A DNA stretch of 64,000 nt from JBEVJK01 sp963791325 (GCA_963791325.1 CAWBRU010000023.1:186001-250000); one strand, 5' to 3'; shown: positions 45,609-54,690, counted from the first letter of the stretch. The notes: generated by a model from the letters alone, not told the origin. A program made the numbers and translations.

Positions 45609-47037
45609 GGGTCCTCCTATGCAGCGTCTCGCGCCGGCTGATATCCAAATGCGGAAGTAGGGGAACTTCTTCGATGATGCCCTTGCTCTCGAGGTCGCCG
45701 AGGCCCTCGAGGACATCGAGCGCCGCGTCGTCGCTGTCGACGCCGGCTGCAGCGACGAGCGAAGCGTAGCTGTCCATCACTTCGTCGCGGGTCTTGCCCA
45801 AGCACTCACGCAGGATCAGCCAGGCTTCGTCCTGCAGGGCGTAGAGCGCGGGCGCGCGTGGGGTGTAGACCATGCAGAGGTCCCGATCCGGGAGTTCCCT
45901 CATTCGCGTTCCCTCCACGAGGCGGTAGCTGCCCGGCCGCGCATCTCGCTGCTGCCGGGATCGGCCGATCGGCCCATCCGATTGAGCCGGCTGGCCCACC
46001 GCTTGATCGGGCAGGCGGGGTACCCGCATGCCGGCAAGATCGATTTGCCGGTCCGGCAGAGCTCGCAAGTCGACGCCGCCGTTCAGCTCGGAGCAAAACG
46101 GATCGGGAGCATCCCAGCGCCCCGAGAACGCGAAGGCCGTCGACCGGCAGCCCCCTCGCGTCCCTTCGCGCGTCTCGCATTCGTCACAGCCGCCGCTGAC
46201 TTCGCCCGAGCGCAAGAACCTGTAGAGCGGATCCTGGCGCCAACTGTCGAGCAGCGGGACTTCGAGAACATTGCCGTAGTTCACGAACTCGCGCAGATAT
46301 GGACAGCCGATCGAATCGCCATGGGCGTTGACCGCTATCGAACTCCAGCAGCAGTTCTTGTCGTGCGGATGCCATGAGTGCGCGACACGCACCCCTGGAG
46401 GCGGCCGCAACGCGTTGAGGGCGGCCGTCTGCTCGTCCAGCGAAAGCGCCAATTCTCCCCACAGCCGCTTGGCGCGGCCGATCGGGTAAAGCCTGAGCAC
46501 GCTGACCTGTTCCACGCCGAGATCGCGCGCCAGAGCGAGAACATCGTTCAGCTCGGGGGCCGTACGCCTCGTCAAGATCACCACGATGCGCGTCTCGATC
46601 CCGACGTTCACGAGATGCGCGATGCCCCGGCAGGTCGCCTCGAAGCTGCCCGGCACTCCCGTCGAGGAAACATGGGTCAAAGGGTTCGCCCCCATCACCT
46701 CGACGAAGGCGCCGCCCAGACCGGCCTCTTTCAGGTTCCGAGCGACTGAGGCGTCGATCAAGGTGGCGTGAGTGCGCAGCCAAGTCATCATTGATCGGCT
46801 GGCGCGTTGCAGCACCCGCATGAATCCGGGTCGCACCAACGGCTCTCCGCCTTCGAAATAGGCAGCGATGAAATCGTTCCGGACCAAGTAATCTATGAAC
46901 TCCAACCACTGAGCCGTAGACAGCTCTTGATCCGAACTTCGTTGACCGCAATCCGAATAGCAGTGCGCACATCTCAGGTTGCAGGTACCGGTAAATGAAA
47001 TTGTGATGGTTGGAGGGTGACTCTGATTTAGCCTCAT
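45601..47037 (-). CDS. Radical SAM/SPASM protein with C-terminal PqqD-like domain
   Basis: 478 residues. The [4Fe-4S] radical SAM motif is CNLRCAHC (Cys19, 23, 26), with GGEPLVRP as the SAM-binding GGE motif. Auxiliary-cluster cysteines of a SPASM region follow at about 229/230, 245, 284, 287, 297 and 315 (NCCWSS, GCPYL, CDECETREGTRGGC, DPFC). Residues ~360-460 resemble PqqD, the RiPP precursor-binding domain (PALYALQDEAWLILRECLGKT to LESKGII). This architecture belongs to peptide- or protein-modifying maturases. It is the first gene of a three-gene unit. No short precursor gene was identified. Confidence 0.88.
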   Translation of the reverse strand: MRLNQSHPPTITISFTGTCNLRCAHCYSDCGQRSSDQELSTAQWLEFIDYLVRNDFIAAYFEGGEPLVRPGFMRVLQRASRSMMTWLRTHATLIDASVARNLKEAGLGGAFVEVMGANPLTHVSSTGVPGSFEATCRGIAHLVNVGIETRIVVILTRRTAPELNDVLALARDLGVEQVSVLRLYPIGRAKRLWGELALSLDEQTAALNALRPPPGVRVAHSWHPHDKNCCWSSIAVNAHGDSIGCPYLREFVNYGNVLEVPLLDSWRQDPLYRFLRSGEVSGGCDECETREGTRGGCRSTAFAFSGRWDAPDPFCSELNGGVDLRALPDRQIDLAGMRVPRLPDQAVGQPAQSDGPIGRSRQQRDARPGSYRLVEGTRMRELPDRDLCMVYTPRAPALYALQDEAWLILRECLGKTRDEVMDSYASLVAAAGVDSDDAALDVLEGLGDLESKGIIEEVPLLPHLDISRRETLHRRTHV

Positions 47038-47689
47038 TTGATCAGACTTTGCTCAGATTTCGATCAGAGTCAAAAGATAGCGCCCTACCCTGACAGTTGG
47101 CTAGGCGCTCCTTGAGCTCGTACCTCGTTTCCGTCTTGCCGCACTATTCGTCGGATGCTCGACACATCAGCCCATATGTCTCTCTCTGTTCTTGGCTGCC
47201 GAGGCCCTGAGCACCCCTCCAGCGGACCTGCCAACGCGCAGCGAGACCGTCCGGACGCCGTCTGAAAGGTTGCGCCTCCGCCCGTCCCGTTCCAGAGAAC
47301 TCGAGTTCCTTGTCGAGCATGCTTGTAGCCCGTTTCCCTGCATCAGTCGGCCAATTTCGAGGCGGTCGTCTGTGAGATGTCTCACAGAAAGCCGAAACGG
47401 AAAATGCGGAAGGCTTGGCTCGTCGCCCGTTCCACCGGCCGCATCCGGCGAGGCCGGACCGCGAAAAAAATCAGCCCCCCGCCTAAGCCCGATCGCCAGG
47501 GTTTTTCCGCAACGCAAGCACAAGCGCCCGGCGGAAGCTGGTTGAAGAACCACATCCGCCGGGCGTCGTCTCGGGCTCAGTACGCCACGCGCCCGACAAC
47601 CGGAGGATGCACCAACAGTGGTTAAGCCATCGTTGCCTTGCCGCGACAACAAGGCGCGGGGGCCGAGCGCGGCATCGACAGCCCCGACG
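47038..47689. other. Gene-free region upstream of the radical SAM gene
   Basis: It holds the promoter of the radical SAM unit. Just upstream of its ATG, imperfect direct copies of TCTGATC(G/A)AA are seen (about 47040-47075), a possible regulator site. The longer open frames (for example 47167-47652 on the minus strand) do not read as proteins. One strong hairpin is listed separately. Confidence 0.5.
47525..47565. repeat. Strong two-step hairpin
   Basis: CGCCCGGCGGA and TCCGCCGGGCG pair perfectly over 11 bp, and inside them TGGTT and AACCA pair around GAAG. No T-run follows. Candidate structured RNA, terminator or extragenic palindrome. Confidence 0.5.
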
Positions 47690-47840
47690 TTTGCCGACGG
47701 CCGCGAAATTTACCTGATCGCCGAGGGTCGGATGTTCGACCTTGCCGGCCCACGGCGACGGCCGACTCGAACGGATCCATGGATCCGGGGTTTGCGCTGC
47801 AGGCGCGCCGCCGCGAAGAGTTCGCGGGTTCGAAGCGGTG
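47690..47840 (+). pseudogene. Adenosylhomocysteinase-like C-terminal fragment
   Basis: In one frame FADGREIYLIAEGRMFDLAG and, one shift later, SMDPGFALQARRREEFAG resemble the NAD-binding C-terminal part of S-adenosylhomocysteine hydrolases (LAEGRxxNLA ... MDxSFALQA). Nothing upstream continues the protein, so this is a small relic. The identification is tentative. Confidence 0.35.
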
Positions 47841-47852
47841 CCGGCGTGGCCG

Positions 47853-48341
47853 CTACAGGCAGCCCTCCTCGCCCCACCGTTCCAGCACCTGCTTGAAGAT
47901 CAGCCCATAAGGGTGCTTCAGCCGCTCAACCATATTCTCATGGCCGATATAGGTCTTGGCCTGGGTGCACAGGCGCTCGCGCGTCCACTGATGGCAGGTC
48001 CCGCAGTTCTTGTTCTGCCAGATGCTCGGGTCCAGCCCTTCGATCGGCGGGAAGACCGGCTTGCCGACGATCAATTCCTCGATTGATTTGCCGTCCAGCG
48101 GCGTGCCGGGCTCGCTGAGCTTGGTGTCGTAGTGGATCGGCTCGTCGCCTTGCTCGATCTTCAGGTGGCGCGGGGCCTCCTCGGTCTTTTCCTGGACCAG
48201 CAAAACCGGCGGCGCGACCTTCTTCTGCAAGGCATCGAAGATCGCCTCGGATCCGGTTTCGGCCGACAGCTCGGCAGCCGACATGCGCCCGGGGAGGAGC
48301 ACGAGGGCAAGAACCACCCCTAACGAGGCCAACACCTTCAT
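47853..48341 (-). CDS. Monohaem c-type cytochrome-like exported protein
   Basis: 162 residues with a signal peptide (MKVLASLGVVLALVLLPGRMSAA). One CxxCH haem motif is visible (NCGTCHQWTRERLCTQA) near residue 120, with later His and Met residues (GHENMVERLKHPYG) as possible axial ligands. Two more cysteines (RLCTQ and the GCL end) are unusual. It would sit in the periplasm as an electron carrier or cofactor of a neighbouring enzyme, but no oxidase is present. The start ATG 48341 is preferred over a GTG at 48365. Confidence 0.78.
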   Translation of the reverse strand: MKVLASLGVVLALVLLPGRMSAAELSAETGSEAIFDALQKKVAPPVLLVQEKTEEAPRHLKIEQGDEPIHYDTKLSEPGTPLDGKSIEELIVGKPVFPPIEGLDPSIWQNKNCGTCHQWTRERLCTQAKTYIGHENMVERLKHPYGLIFKQVLERWGEEGCL

Positions 48342-48397
48342 ATTTCTCACGCCGACCTCCGACACGACTGGCCAATAGTCATCTTGGGATGAAGGGA

Positions 48398-49489
48398 TCA
48401 GCCCGACGCTCCGCTCGGATGAAACTCGATGCGCCGATTGCGCGCCTTGTTGCGCGGCGAATCGTTGGTAGCGACGGGGTCCTTCTCGCCCATGCCGACA
48501 TTGCTCAGCCTAGCCGACGCGATGCCCCGCTTCTCGAGATAGACGGCCACCACGAGCGCACGCTGCTCGGAGAGTTTCTGGTTGAACTCATCCGATCCGT
48601 CCGAGTCCGTGTAGCCGGCCACTTCGATCCGCAGATCCGGGCAGCGCTTGGCAATCTCGACGACCGTCTCCAGGAGCGGCAGGCTCTCATCCTGGAGCAT
48701 GTAGCTGCCGCTCCGGAAGTAGATCGCCTGCGTCTGGGACAACACGGCAAAGCGCGTCTTGCACTCCTCGCCGGTGAGGTTGCCGCTGCTTTCCAGCGCC
48801 GTCTTCTCCGGCGGCTGCTGTTCGGTAGCCGCCACCACCGGTCCCGGCGCGGCTTTCTTGAACACGAAGTCGAACGACACCGAGGTGCTCGGCGTGATGG
48901 TAATGTTGCCGACCGCCGTCTCAAGCTTGGTGATGTTGTCGCCCAGGTTGAAATCGGCCACCGCAATGATGATCGGCGCAGCCGACGCGACCGACACGGA
49001 ATTGTCGTCGATCATGGTCACCACGACCGGAGACTTGTAGGTCTTGGTCACCCCATGAAGAGAAAACTCGTAGTCGACATCGGTGCGCAGCCGATGGCTT
49101 TGCTGCAGCTGGGGCAGAACAGCCGGGTCGATCTTGGCGGTGATCGTCGCCACCGGGAACTTGTAGGTCTCGAAGAACAGGAAGCGCATCCGCACGTTCC
49201 GGAGGTCGATGCCCGTGTCCACCGATTCCAGCTGTACTTTCACCTCCGCTTTTCCGCTCGGATCAATGGTCCCTTCGAAGGTCGCGAACTTGCTTGTTTC
49301 GACGATCGTCCCCTTCTTCACCGATTGGAAGGATAGCGTGCTTGATGTCGGGTCGAGCCGCCAGGACTGATCTGCAGAACTTTGCGCGGAAGCACGCGAA
49401 CCCACAATAATCAAGCAGAGTGCGGTCACGGCAACTAAGGTTGCGAGGCCCCGATAACATTGTATTTGAGAGGCACGGCCTACCCTCAT
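48398..49489 (-). CDS. YceI-OmpA fusion protein
   Basis: 363 residues, exported. After a signal peptide (GLATLVAVTALCLIIVGSRASA) comes a YceI-like lipocalin domain (about 40-215, WRLDPTSSTLSFQSVKKGTIVETSKFATFEG in two parts), which in relatives binds polyprenyl chains. The C-terminal OmpA/Pal-type peptidoglycan-binding domain spans about 255-360 (IEVAGYTDSDGSDEFNQKLSEQRA with NVGMGEKDP and RNRRIEF). GGGAG precedes ATG 49489. The combination is uncommon and suggests an outer-membrane-associated lipid carrier; function inferred. Confidence 0.85.
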   Translation of the reverse strand: MRVGRASQIQCYRGLATLVAVTALCLIIVGSRASAQSSADQSWRLDPTSSTLSFQSVKKGTIVETSKFATFEGTIDPSGKAEVKVQLESVDTGIDLRNVRMRFLFFETYKFPVATITAKIDPAVLPQLQQSHRLRTDVDYEFSLHGVTKTYKSPVVVTMIDDNSVSVASAAPIIIAVADFNLGDNITKLETAVGNITITPSTSVSFDFVFKKAAPGPVVAATEQQPPEKTALESSGNLTGEECKTRFAVLSQTQAIYFRSGSYMLQDESLPLLETVVEIAKRCPDLRIEVAGYTDSDGSDEFNQKLSEQRALVVAVYLEKRGIASARLSNVGMGEKDPVATNDSPRNKARNRRIEFHPSGASG

Positions 49490-49961
49490 CTGGCACGCTC
49501 CCTTATTTATCAGAACCGTTGTTTTTGGTCTGGCCCCGTATGCTACGTCAGGCCAGAAAATTAGCAAGCTCGATCTGTCGGCGATACCCGAAGGGATGAC
49601 AAAAGTCGTTGCAGAGGACGGGCACTGAGAGGCTTTCTTCACGTCCCGCCTTCACCTTGCTTCTGCCGTTGGGCCGCGTCGATGGTGGCTCGGCGGCCCA
49701 CTCACAAGTCGCGACATGATCGGTAAATCAAACTTCTGTTAGCGGATCCCTTGATCATTTGGCTAGATGGGCAGAGGCTTGCCCGGTTGTGCCTGATATG
49801 ATGCGATCATACGGGCAATTCATCTCGACCGAGCACGGCGCAGAAGCGTCACCAAGCTGTGCTTGAATAGCGTGTAGGCGAGCCTGGCGGGCGCCCTTTG
49901 ACCTGCCGGAGGAATCTGCAGAGACCAGACCGCGGCAGCAGATCCGAAGAGGAGTAAGGCG
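49490..49961. other. Promoter region between YceI-OmpA and phosphoketolase
   Basis: Divergent spacer of 472 nt with no coding frame I can support. It should carry promoters for both flanking genes. No clear operator or riboswitch was recognised. Confidence 0.55.
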
Positions 49962-52418
49962 ATGGCAATTCAGCGCGCGACCAGCAAAGCCGAACCCCAG
50001 GCGGAGCGAGCAAGCCACGCGCCCCTTGGAGACGCCGAACTGGCGGCCATGGACGCCTACTGGCGGGCGTCGAATTACCTGGCCGTCGGGCAGATCTATC
50101 TGCTCGACAATCCGCTGCTGAGAGAGCCGCTCAAACGTGCCCACGTCAAGCCGCGGCTGCTCGGTCATTGGGGCACCTCCCCGGGGCTGAACCTGATCTA
50201 CGTCCACCTCAATCGGGTGATCAAGCGCGACGACCTCGACATGATCTATGTGATCGGGCCGGGGCATGGCGGGCCATCGCTGGTCGCCCACGCCTATCTG
50301 GAGGGCACCTATAGCGAGGTCTATCCGAACATCAGCCGGGATGCCGAGGGCATGCAGCGGCTGTTCAAGCAGTTCAGCTTCCCGGGCGGCATTCCCAGCC
50401 ATGTCGCGCCGGAAACGCCCGGCAGCATCCATGAGGGCGGTGAGCTCGGCTATGCCTTGAGCCATGCCTTCGGCGCGGCTTTCGACAATCCCGAGCTGAT
50501 CGTCGCCTGCGTGGTCGGCGATGGCGAGGCCGAGACCGGCCCGCTGGCGACCGGCTGGCACGGCAACAAATTCCTGAACCCGGCCCGCGACGGCGCGGTT
50601 CTGCCGATCCTGCATCTCAATGGCTACAAGATCGCCAATCCCTGCTTCCTCGCCCGCATCCCGGAGGACGAGCTGCGCAAGTTCTTCGAGGGCATGGGCT
50701 ATGCGCCGCTGTTCGTGGCAGGCCACGAGCCGGCCGAGGTTCACCAGCAGCTCGCCGCGGCGATCGACAGCGCGCTGGCCGAAATCAAGCGGATCCGGCA
50801 GGCGGCGCGCGAACAGGGATCGAGCGCGCGGCCGGCCTGGCCGATGATCGTCATGCGCACGCCCAAGGGCTGGACCTGTCCGGCCGAGATCGACGGCAAG
50901 AAGTGCGAAGACTACTGGCGCGCCCACCAGGTGCCGATGAGCGACATGGACAAGCCCGAGCACGTCCAGATCCTCGAAGGCTGGATGAAGAGCTACCGCC
51001 CGGAGGAGTTGTTCGACGCGGCAGGCCAGCTGCGGCCCGAGCTCGCGGCCTTGGCACCCGCAGGCCACCGGCGGATGAGCGACAATCCGCACACCAATGG
51101 CGGTCTCATGCTGCACGATCTCAAGCTGCCGGATTTCCGCGACTACGCGGTCGAGGTGTCTCATCCGGGTGCGGCCGTGGCCGAGTCGGCGCGCCTCATG
51201 GGCACCTTTCTGCGCGACGTCATGAAGCGCAACCTCGACGCCAAGAATTTCCGCCTGTTCTCTCCGGACGAGAACAACTCCAACCGCTGGCAGGACGTGC
51301 TCGAGGTCACCGACCGCTGCTACATGGCCGAGATCTATGACGACGACGATCATCTGTCGCCGGACGGCCGGGTGATGGAGGTGCTGAGCGAGCATCAGTG
51401 CCAGGGCTGGCTGGAGGGCTATCTGCTCACCGGCCGGCACGGCTTCTTCTCCTGCTACGAGGCGTTCATCCACATCATCGATTCGATGTTCAACCAGCAC
51501 GCCAAATGGCTGAAGGTGAGCCGCGAGATCCATTGGCGGCGGCCGATCGCCTCGCTCAATTATTTCCTCAGCTCACATGTGTGGCGCCAGGACCACAACG
51601 GCTTCAGCCACCAGGATCCGGGGTTCATCGACCACGTCGTCAACAAGAAGGCGGAAGTGATCCGCGTCTATCTGCCGCCGGATGCCAACACGCTGCTGTC
51701 CGTCACCGACCATTGCCTGAGAAGCCGCAACTACGTCAACGTCGTGGTGGCAGGCAAGCAGCCGGCGCCGCAATGGCTCAGCATGGACCAGGCGGTCAAG
51801 CATTGCGCGGCCGGGCTGAGCATCTGGAGGTGGGCGAGCAATGACGAGGGCGCCGAGCCCGACGTGGTGATGGGCTGCTGCGGCGACGTGCCGACCTTGG
51901 AGACACTGGCCGCCGTCGACATCCTGCGGCGGGAGCTGCCGCAGCTCAAGGTCCGCGTCATCAATGTCGTCGACCTGATGAAGCTGCAGCCGAAGGAAGA
52001 GCATCCGCACGGCCTTTCCAACGCCGATTTCGACGCGCTGTTCACCACCGACCGGCCGATCATCTTCGCCTTCCACGGCTATCCCTGGCTGATCCACCGG
52101 CTGACCTATCGCCGCACCAACCATCGCAACCTGCATGTCCGCGGCTATAAGGAGGAAGGCACCACGACCACCCCGTTCGACATGGTGGTGCGCAACGATC
52201 TCGACCGCTTCCACCTGGTCGAGGACGTCATCGACCGGCTGCCGCAGCTCGGCGCCCGCGCCGCCCATCTCAAGCAGAAGCTGAAGGAGAGGCTGATCGA
52301 GCATCGCCTGTACATTGAGCGTTACGGCGACGACATACCCGAGATCAGCGGCTGGAAATGGGGCTCGGCGGGAGAGAGCGCGGCCCCGGCGACGTCGACC
52401 GAAGGCGACAATGTCTGA
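49962..52418 (+). CDS. xfp: Xylulose-5-phosphate/fructose-6-phosphate phosphoketolase
   Basis: Thiamine-diphosphate enzyme that splits xylulose-5-P (or fructose-6-P) with phosphate to acetyl-P and a triose- or tetrose-P. 818 residues, a normal length. Motifs are LGHWGTSPGLN, IGPGHGGPS, VVGDGEAETGPLATGWHGNKF (as two parts, the ThDP-binding GDG...N motif), HTNGG and SHQDPGF. GAGGAG precedes ATG 49962. It is cytoplasmic and probably allows a phosphoketolase shunt for pentoses or hexoses. No acetate kinase is adjacent in the window. Confidence 0.97.
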   Translation: MAIQRATSKAEPQAERASHAPLGDAELAAMDAYWRASNYLAVGQIYLLDNPLLREPLKRAHVKPRLLGHWGTSPGLNLIYVHLNRVIKRDDLDMIYVIGPGHGGPSLVAHAYLEGTYSEVYPNISRDAEGMQRLFKQFSFPGGIPSHVAPETPGSIHEGGELGYALSHAFGAAFDNPELIVACVVGDGEAETGPLATGWHGNKFLNPARDGAVLPILHLNGYKIANPCFLARIPEDELRKFFEGMGYAPLFVAGHEPAEVHQQLAAAIDSALAEIKRIRQAAREQGSSARPAWPMIVMRTPKGWTCPAEIDGKKCEDYWRAHQVPMSDMDKPEHVQILEGWMKSYRPEELFDAAGQLRPELAALAPAGHRRMSDNPHTNGGLMLHDLKLPDFRDYAVEVSHPGAAVAESARLMGTFLRDVMKRNLDAKNFRLFSPDENNSNRWQDVLEVTDRCYMAEIYDDDDHLSPDGRVMEVLSEHQCQGWLEGYLLTGRHGFFSCYEAFIHIIDSMFNQHAKWLKVSREIHWRRPIASLNYFLSSHVWRQDHNGFSHQDPGFIDHVVNKKAEVIRVYLPPDANTLLSVTDHCLRSRNYVNVVVAGKQPAPQWLSMDQAVKHCAAGLSIWRWASNDEGAEPDVVMGCCGDVPTLETLAAVDILRRELPQLKVRVINVVDLMKLQPKEEHPHGLSNADFDALFTTDRPIIFAFHGYPWLIHRLTYRRTNHRNLHVRGYKEEGTTTTPFDMVVRNDLDRFHLVEDVIDRLPQLGARAAHLKQKLKERLIEHRLYIERYGDDIPEISGWKWGSAGESAAPATSTEGDNV

Positions 52419-52515
52419 AGGGCGGCCATCCCCCGTGTCTTGGGCCACGGCGGGGGCGGAACCGCGCGCCCCGCCGGGCCGTTGCTGAGATGCGGGAGCT
52501 AGGCATGCATCGACA

Positions 52516-52800
52516 ATGAATCGGAACATTCTGGCGCGACAGATCGCGGCGGCGCGGGCCCTGCTTGGCTGGTCTCTGGCTGAGCTTGCAGAACGCGCCG
52601 GCCTCGGCGAAGCAGAACTCCAGAGCGTGGAAGGTGCCGCGGTGCGCGACGCACGTACCGAGAGCATCGTGGCCGCGCTCAAGGCAGGCGGTGTCATTTT
52701 CCTCGACGGCCATGGCGAGGGGCCGGGCGTAAGGCTGGGCCGGAGCTTCACCGCGGAAGGCCTGCGCCCGGAAGAACTCGACGCTTCCAACGACGGTTGA
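52516..52800 (+). CDS. Small XRE-like helix-turn-helix protein
   Basis: 94 residues. The first ~65 residues (IAAARALLGWSLAELAERAGLGEAELQSVEG) form a lambda-repressor-like helix-turn-helix. The C-terminal part contains AALKAGGVIFLDGHGEGPGVRL, the usual end of a short family of rhizobial XRE regulators. It follows xfp after 97 nt on the same strand and may regulate it, although no operator was identified. Confidence 0.8.
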   Translation: MNRNILARQIAAARALLGWSLAELAERAGLGEAELQSVEGAAVRDARTESIVAALKAGGVIFLDGHGEGPGVRLGRSFTAEGLRPEELDASNDG

Positions 52801-52986
52801 CGACGCACGTCTTCGACCCGCGGCGATGGCGGCCGGCGGCGGCAGGGGCGTTTTCCCGAAGCGCACCCGTCTTTGCGCTCGCAGCCTACGCCGATTGGCC
52901 AGCCTGACGCAGCCTGGCCGACGGATTTAAGGTTTGCTTGGTCGGCGAAGGCCGATCGGAGTTCCTGTCCAGGGAAGAGGGATCCC

Positions 52987-53481
52987 ATGCGCAGCGTGCT
53001 CGCTCTCGCCGCCGTGGCCGCGGCATTCGGCTTCCCCGCCCATGCGGCGACGGATTGCGGCCGGGTCAAGGCCTTCAAGGACATGAATCTGCTCGAGATC
53101 GACGGCGTTTCCTATCGGATGCGGTCGGAACGGATCGGCAAGAAGTCGTGGCGGCTGATCGGCCATGACATGTATTTCGTCCACACTCCCGGCTCCGACA
53201 CCCTGATCCGCAACGGCGGTTCCACGCACCTGACCTGCACGTCCAGCGACGCGCAGGGACCTCAAGCAGCCAACCCGGTGCCCTACGTTGCCAACAGCCT
53301 GCCCACCGGGCCGTCGGCGAGCGCCGACAGCGATCCGCAGAAAGGCGGCACGCAAAGCTCGTCGGGCAGCAGCGGCAAGGGCGGCAACCATGGCGGCGGC
53401 AAAGGCGGCGGTGGAAAAGGCGGTGGAGGAAAAGGCGGCGGCGGAGGGGGCGGCAAGGGCGGAGGCGGCAAAGGCAAGTAG
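52987..53481 (+). CDS. Exported protein with Gly/Lys-rich repeat tail
   Basis: 164 residues with a signal peptide (MRSVLALAAVAAAFGFPAHAA). A folded part has three cysteines (TDCGRVK and THLTCTSS among them) and a basic middle (MRSERIGKKSWRLIGHDMY). The C-terminal ~40 residues are repeats of GGGGKGGGGKGG type after a Ser/Gly linker. Glycine-lysine tails bind surfaces or nucleic acid in other proteins; here function is unknown. GGGAAGAGGG precedes ATG 52987. Confidence 0.75.
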   Translation: MRSVLALAAVAAAFGFPAHAATDCGRVKAFKDMNLLEIDGVSYRMRSERIGKKSWRLIGHDMYFVHTPGSDTLIRNGGSTHLTCTSSDAQGPQAANPVPYVANSLPTGPSASADSDPQKGGTQSSSGSSGKGGNHGGGKGGGGKGGGGKGGGGGGGKGGGGKGK

Positions 53482-53523
53482 CCGCCCGGCGTTCGACGTT
53501 CCCGTCCGCCGGCAGTGCGCGGC

Positions 53524-54690
53524 TCAGCCCAAGCCGTAGAGGCCAAGGAGCTTTTTCATCCGCTCGATCGCGAGCTCCGGCTGGTCGAGCACGTTGGCCT
53601 GATCGGCCAATTTGAAGATCTCGGCATAATGGCGCACCGACCGTGCCGATTGCATCCCGCCCACCATGGAAAAGTGGGTTTGGTGGCCGTTCAGCCAGGC
53701 CAGGAAGACGACTCCCGCCTTGTAATATTGGGTGGGCGCCTCGAAAATCTTGCGCGACAGCGGCACTGTCGGCGCGATCGCAGCGCGAAAGCCTTCGCTG
53801 TCGTCGGCTGCCAGGGCGACGAGCGCCTGCGCGGCCGCCGGGGCGACCGCGTCGAAAATGCCGAGCAGGGCGTGGCTGTGGCGGCGGCCGTCGCCTTCGA
53901 TCAGTTCGGCATAGTTGAAATCGTCGCCGGTGAAGCACAGCACGCCTTCCGGCAGGCGCTCGCGCAACGCCACCTCCTTGGCGTTGTCGAGCAGCGAGAT
54001 CTTGATGCCTTCGACCTTGGCCGCGTTCTCCTCGATGATGCCGAGCACGGTGGCAAGCGCATCGGAGAACACGTCGGAACCCCAATAGCCGGCGAGCTGC
54101 GGATCGAACATCTCGCCCAGCCAATGCAGCACCACCCGGTCCTTCGCCTGGCTTAGGATGCGGCGGTAGACCCGGACATAGTCGTCCGGCGAGGCCGCCA
54201 CCGCGGCCAGCGCGCGGCTGGCCATCAGAATTGCGCGTCCGCCATGCTTCTCGACGAATTCCAGCTGGGTTTGGTAAGCGCCAACGACGTCGTCCAGCGT
54301 GCGAGCGTCCGCCGGCGCAAGCTGATCGGTGCCAACCCCGCAGGCAAGGTCGGCGCCCGGAACCGAGCGCGCCTCTTGCAGCGACCGGCGGATGAGCTCC
54401 CGCGCGCCCGTCCAATCGAGACCCATGGCGCGCTGGGACGTGTCCATGGCCTCGGCGATCTTGAAGCCGAGGCGCCACAGATGGTGGCGGAACGCCATCG
54501 TCGCGTCCCAGTCGACCGCGGCGGCATGCCAGGGGTCCACCTCCCGGAGCGGATCGGCGACGACATGCGCGGCCGCATAGGCGATGCGGTTGAAAAGAGG
54601 CACGTCCGCCGGCCGGGCGATCGGAGTTCCGACGAGGCGATATTCAGCCGTTCCGCCGCGCGCATCAGGCAGCTTGAGTGACAAACTCAT
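53524..54690 (-). CDS. DUF993 dihydrodipicolinate-synthase-like aldolase
   Basis: 388 residues, cytoplasmic TIM-barrel family related to class I aldolases (DapA/NanA). Conserved pieces include FNRIAYAAAHVVADPL, WHAAAVDWDATMAFRHHLW, GVGTDQLAP, VEGIKISLLDNAKEV (Lys of the barrel) and VLCFTGDDFNYAELI. It would cleave or form a keto-acid in the catabolic locus. The gene is divergent from the lacI-type regulator, with two palindromic operators between them, so it belongs to the same regulon. Its exact reaction is not known. Confidence 0.83.
   Translation of the reverse strand: MSLSLKLPDARGGTAEYRLVGTPIARPADVPLFNRIAYAAAHVVADPLREVDPWHAAAVDWDATMAFRHHLWRLGFKIAEAMDTSQRAMGLDWTGARELIRRSLQEARSVPGADLACGVGTDQLAPADARTLDDVVGAYQTQLEFVEKHGGRAILMASRALAAVAASPDDYVRVYRRILSQAKDRVVLHWLGEMFDPQLAGYWGSDVFSDALATVLGIIEENAAKVEGIKISLLDNAKEVALRERLPEGVLCFTGDDFNYAELIEGDGRRHSHALLGIFDAVAPAAAQALVALAADDSEGFRAAIAPTVPLSRKIFEAPTQYYKAGVVFLAWLNGHQTHFSMVGGMQSARSVRHYAEIFKLADQANVLDQPELAIERMKKLLGLYGLG

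Noticed and set aside
47085..47144. 19-residue GTG-initiated frame just upstream of the radical SAM gene, considered as a RiPP precursor
   Set aside because: It has no ribosome-binding site and no leader-core pattern. Frames of this length occur by chance.
47167..47652. 161-codon minus-strand open frame upstream of the radical SAM gene
   Set aside because: The translation has random composition, and the frame runs through the strong hairpin at 47525-47565. Not supported as a gene or precursor.
49755..51533. 592-codon minus-strand open frame
   Set aside because: Antisense to the phosphoketolase gene, whose plus-strand translation is unambiguous.
53283..53546. Proline-rich minus-strand protein
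   Set aside because: It is the antisense translation of the Gly/Lys repeat tail.
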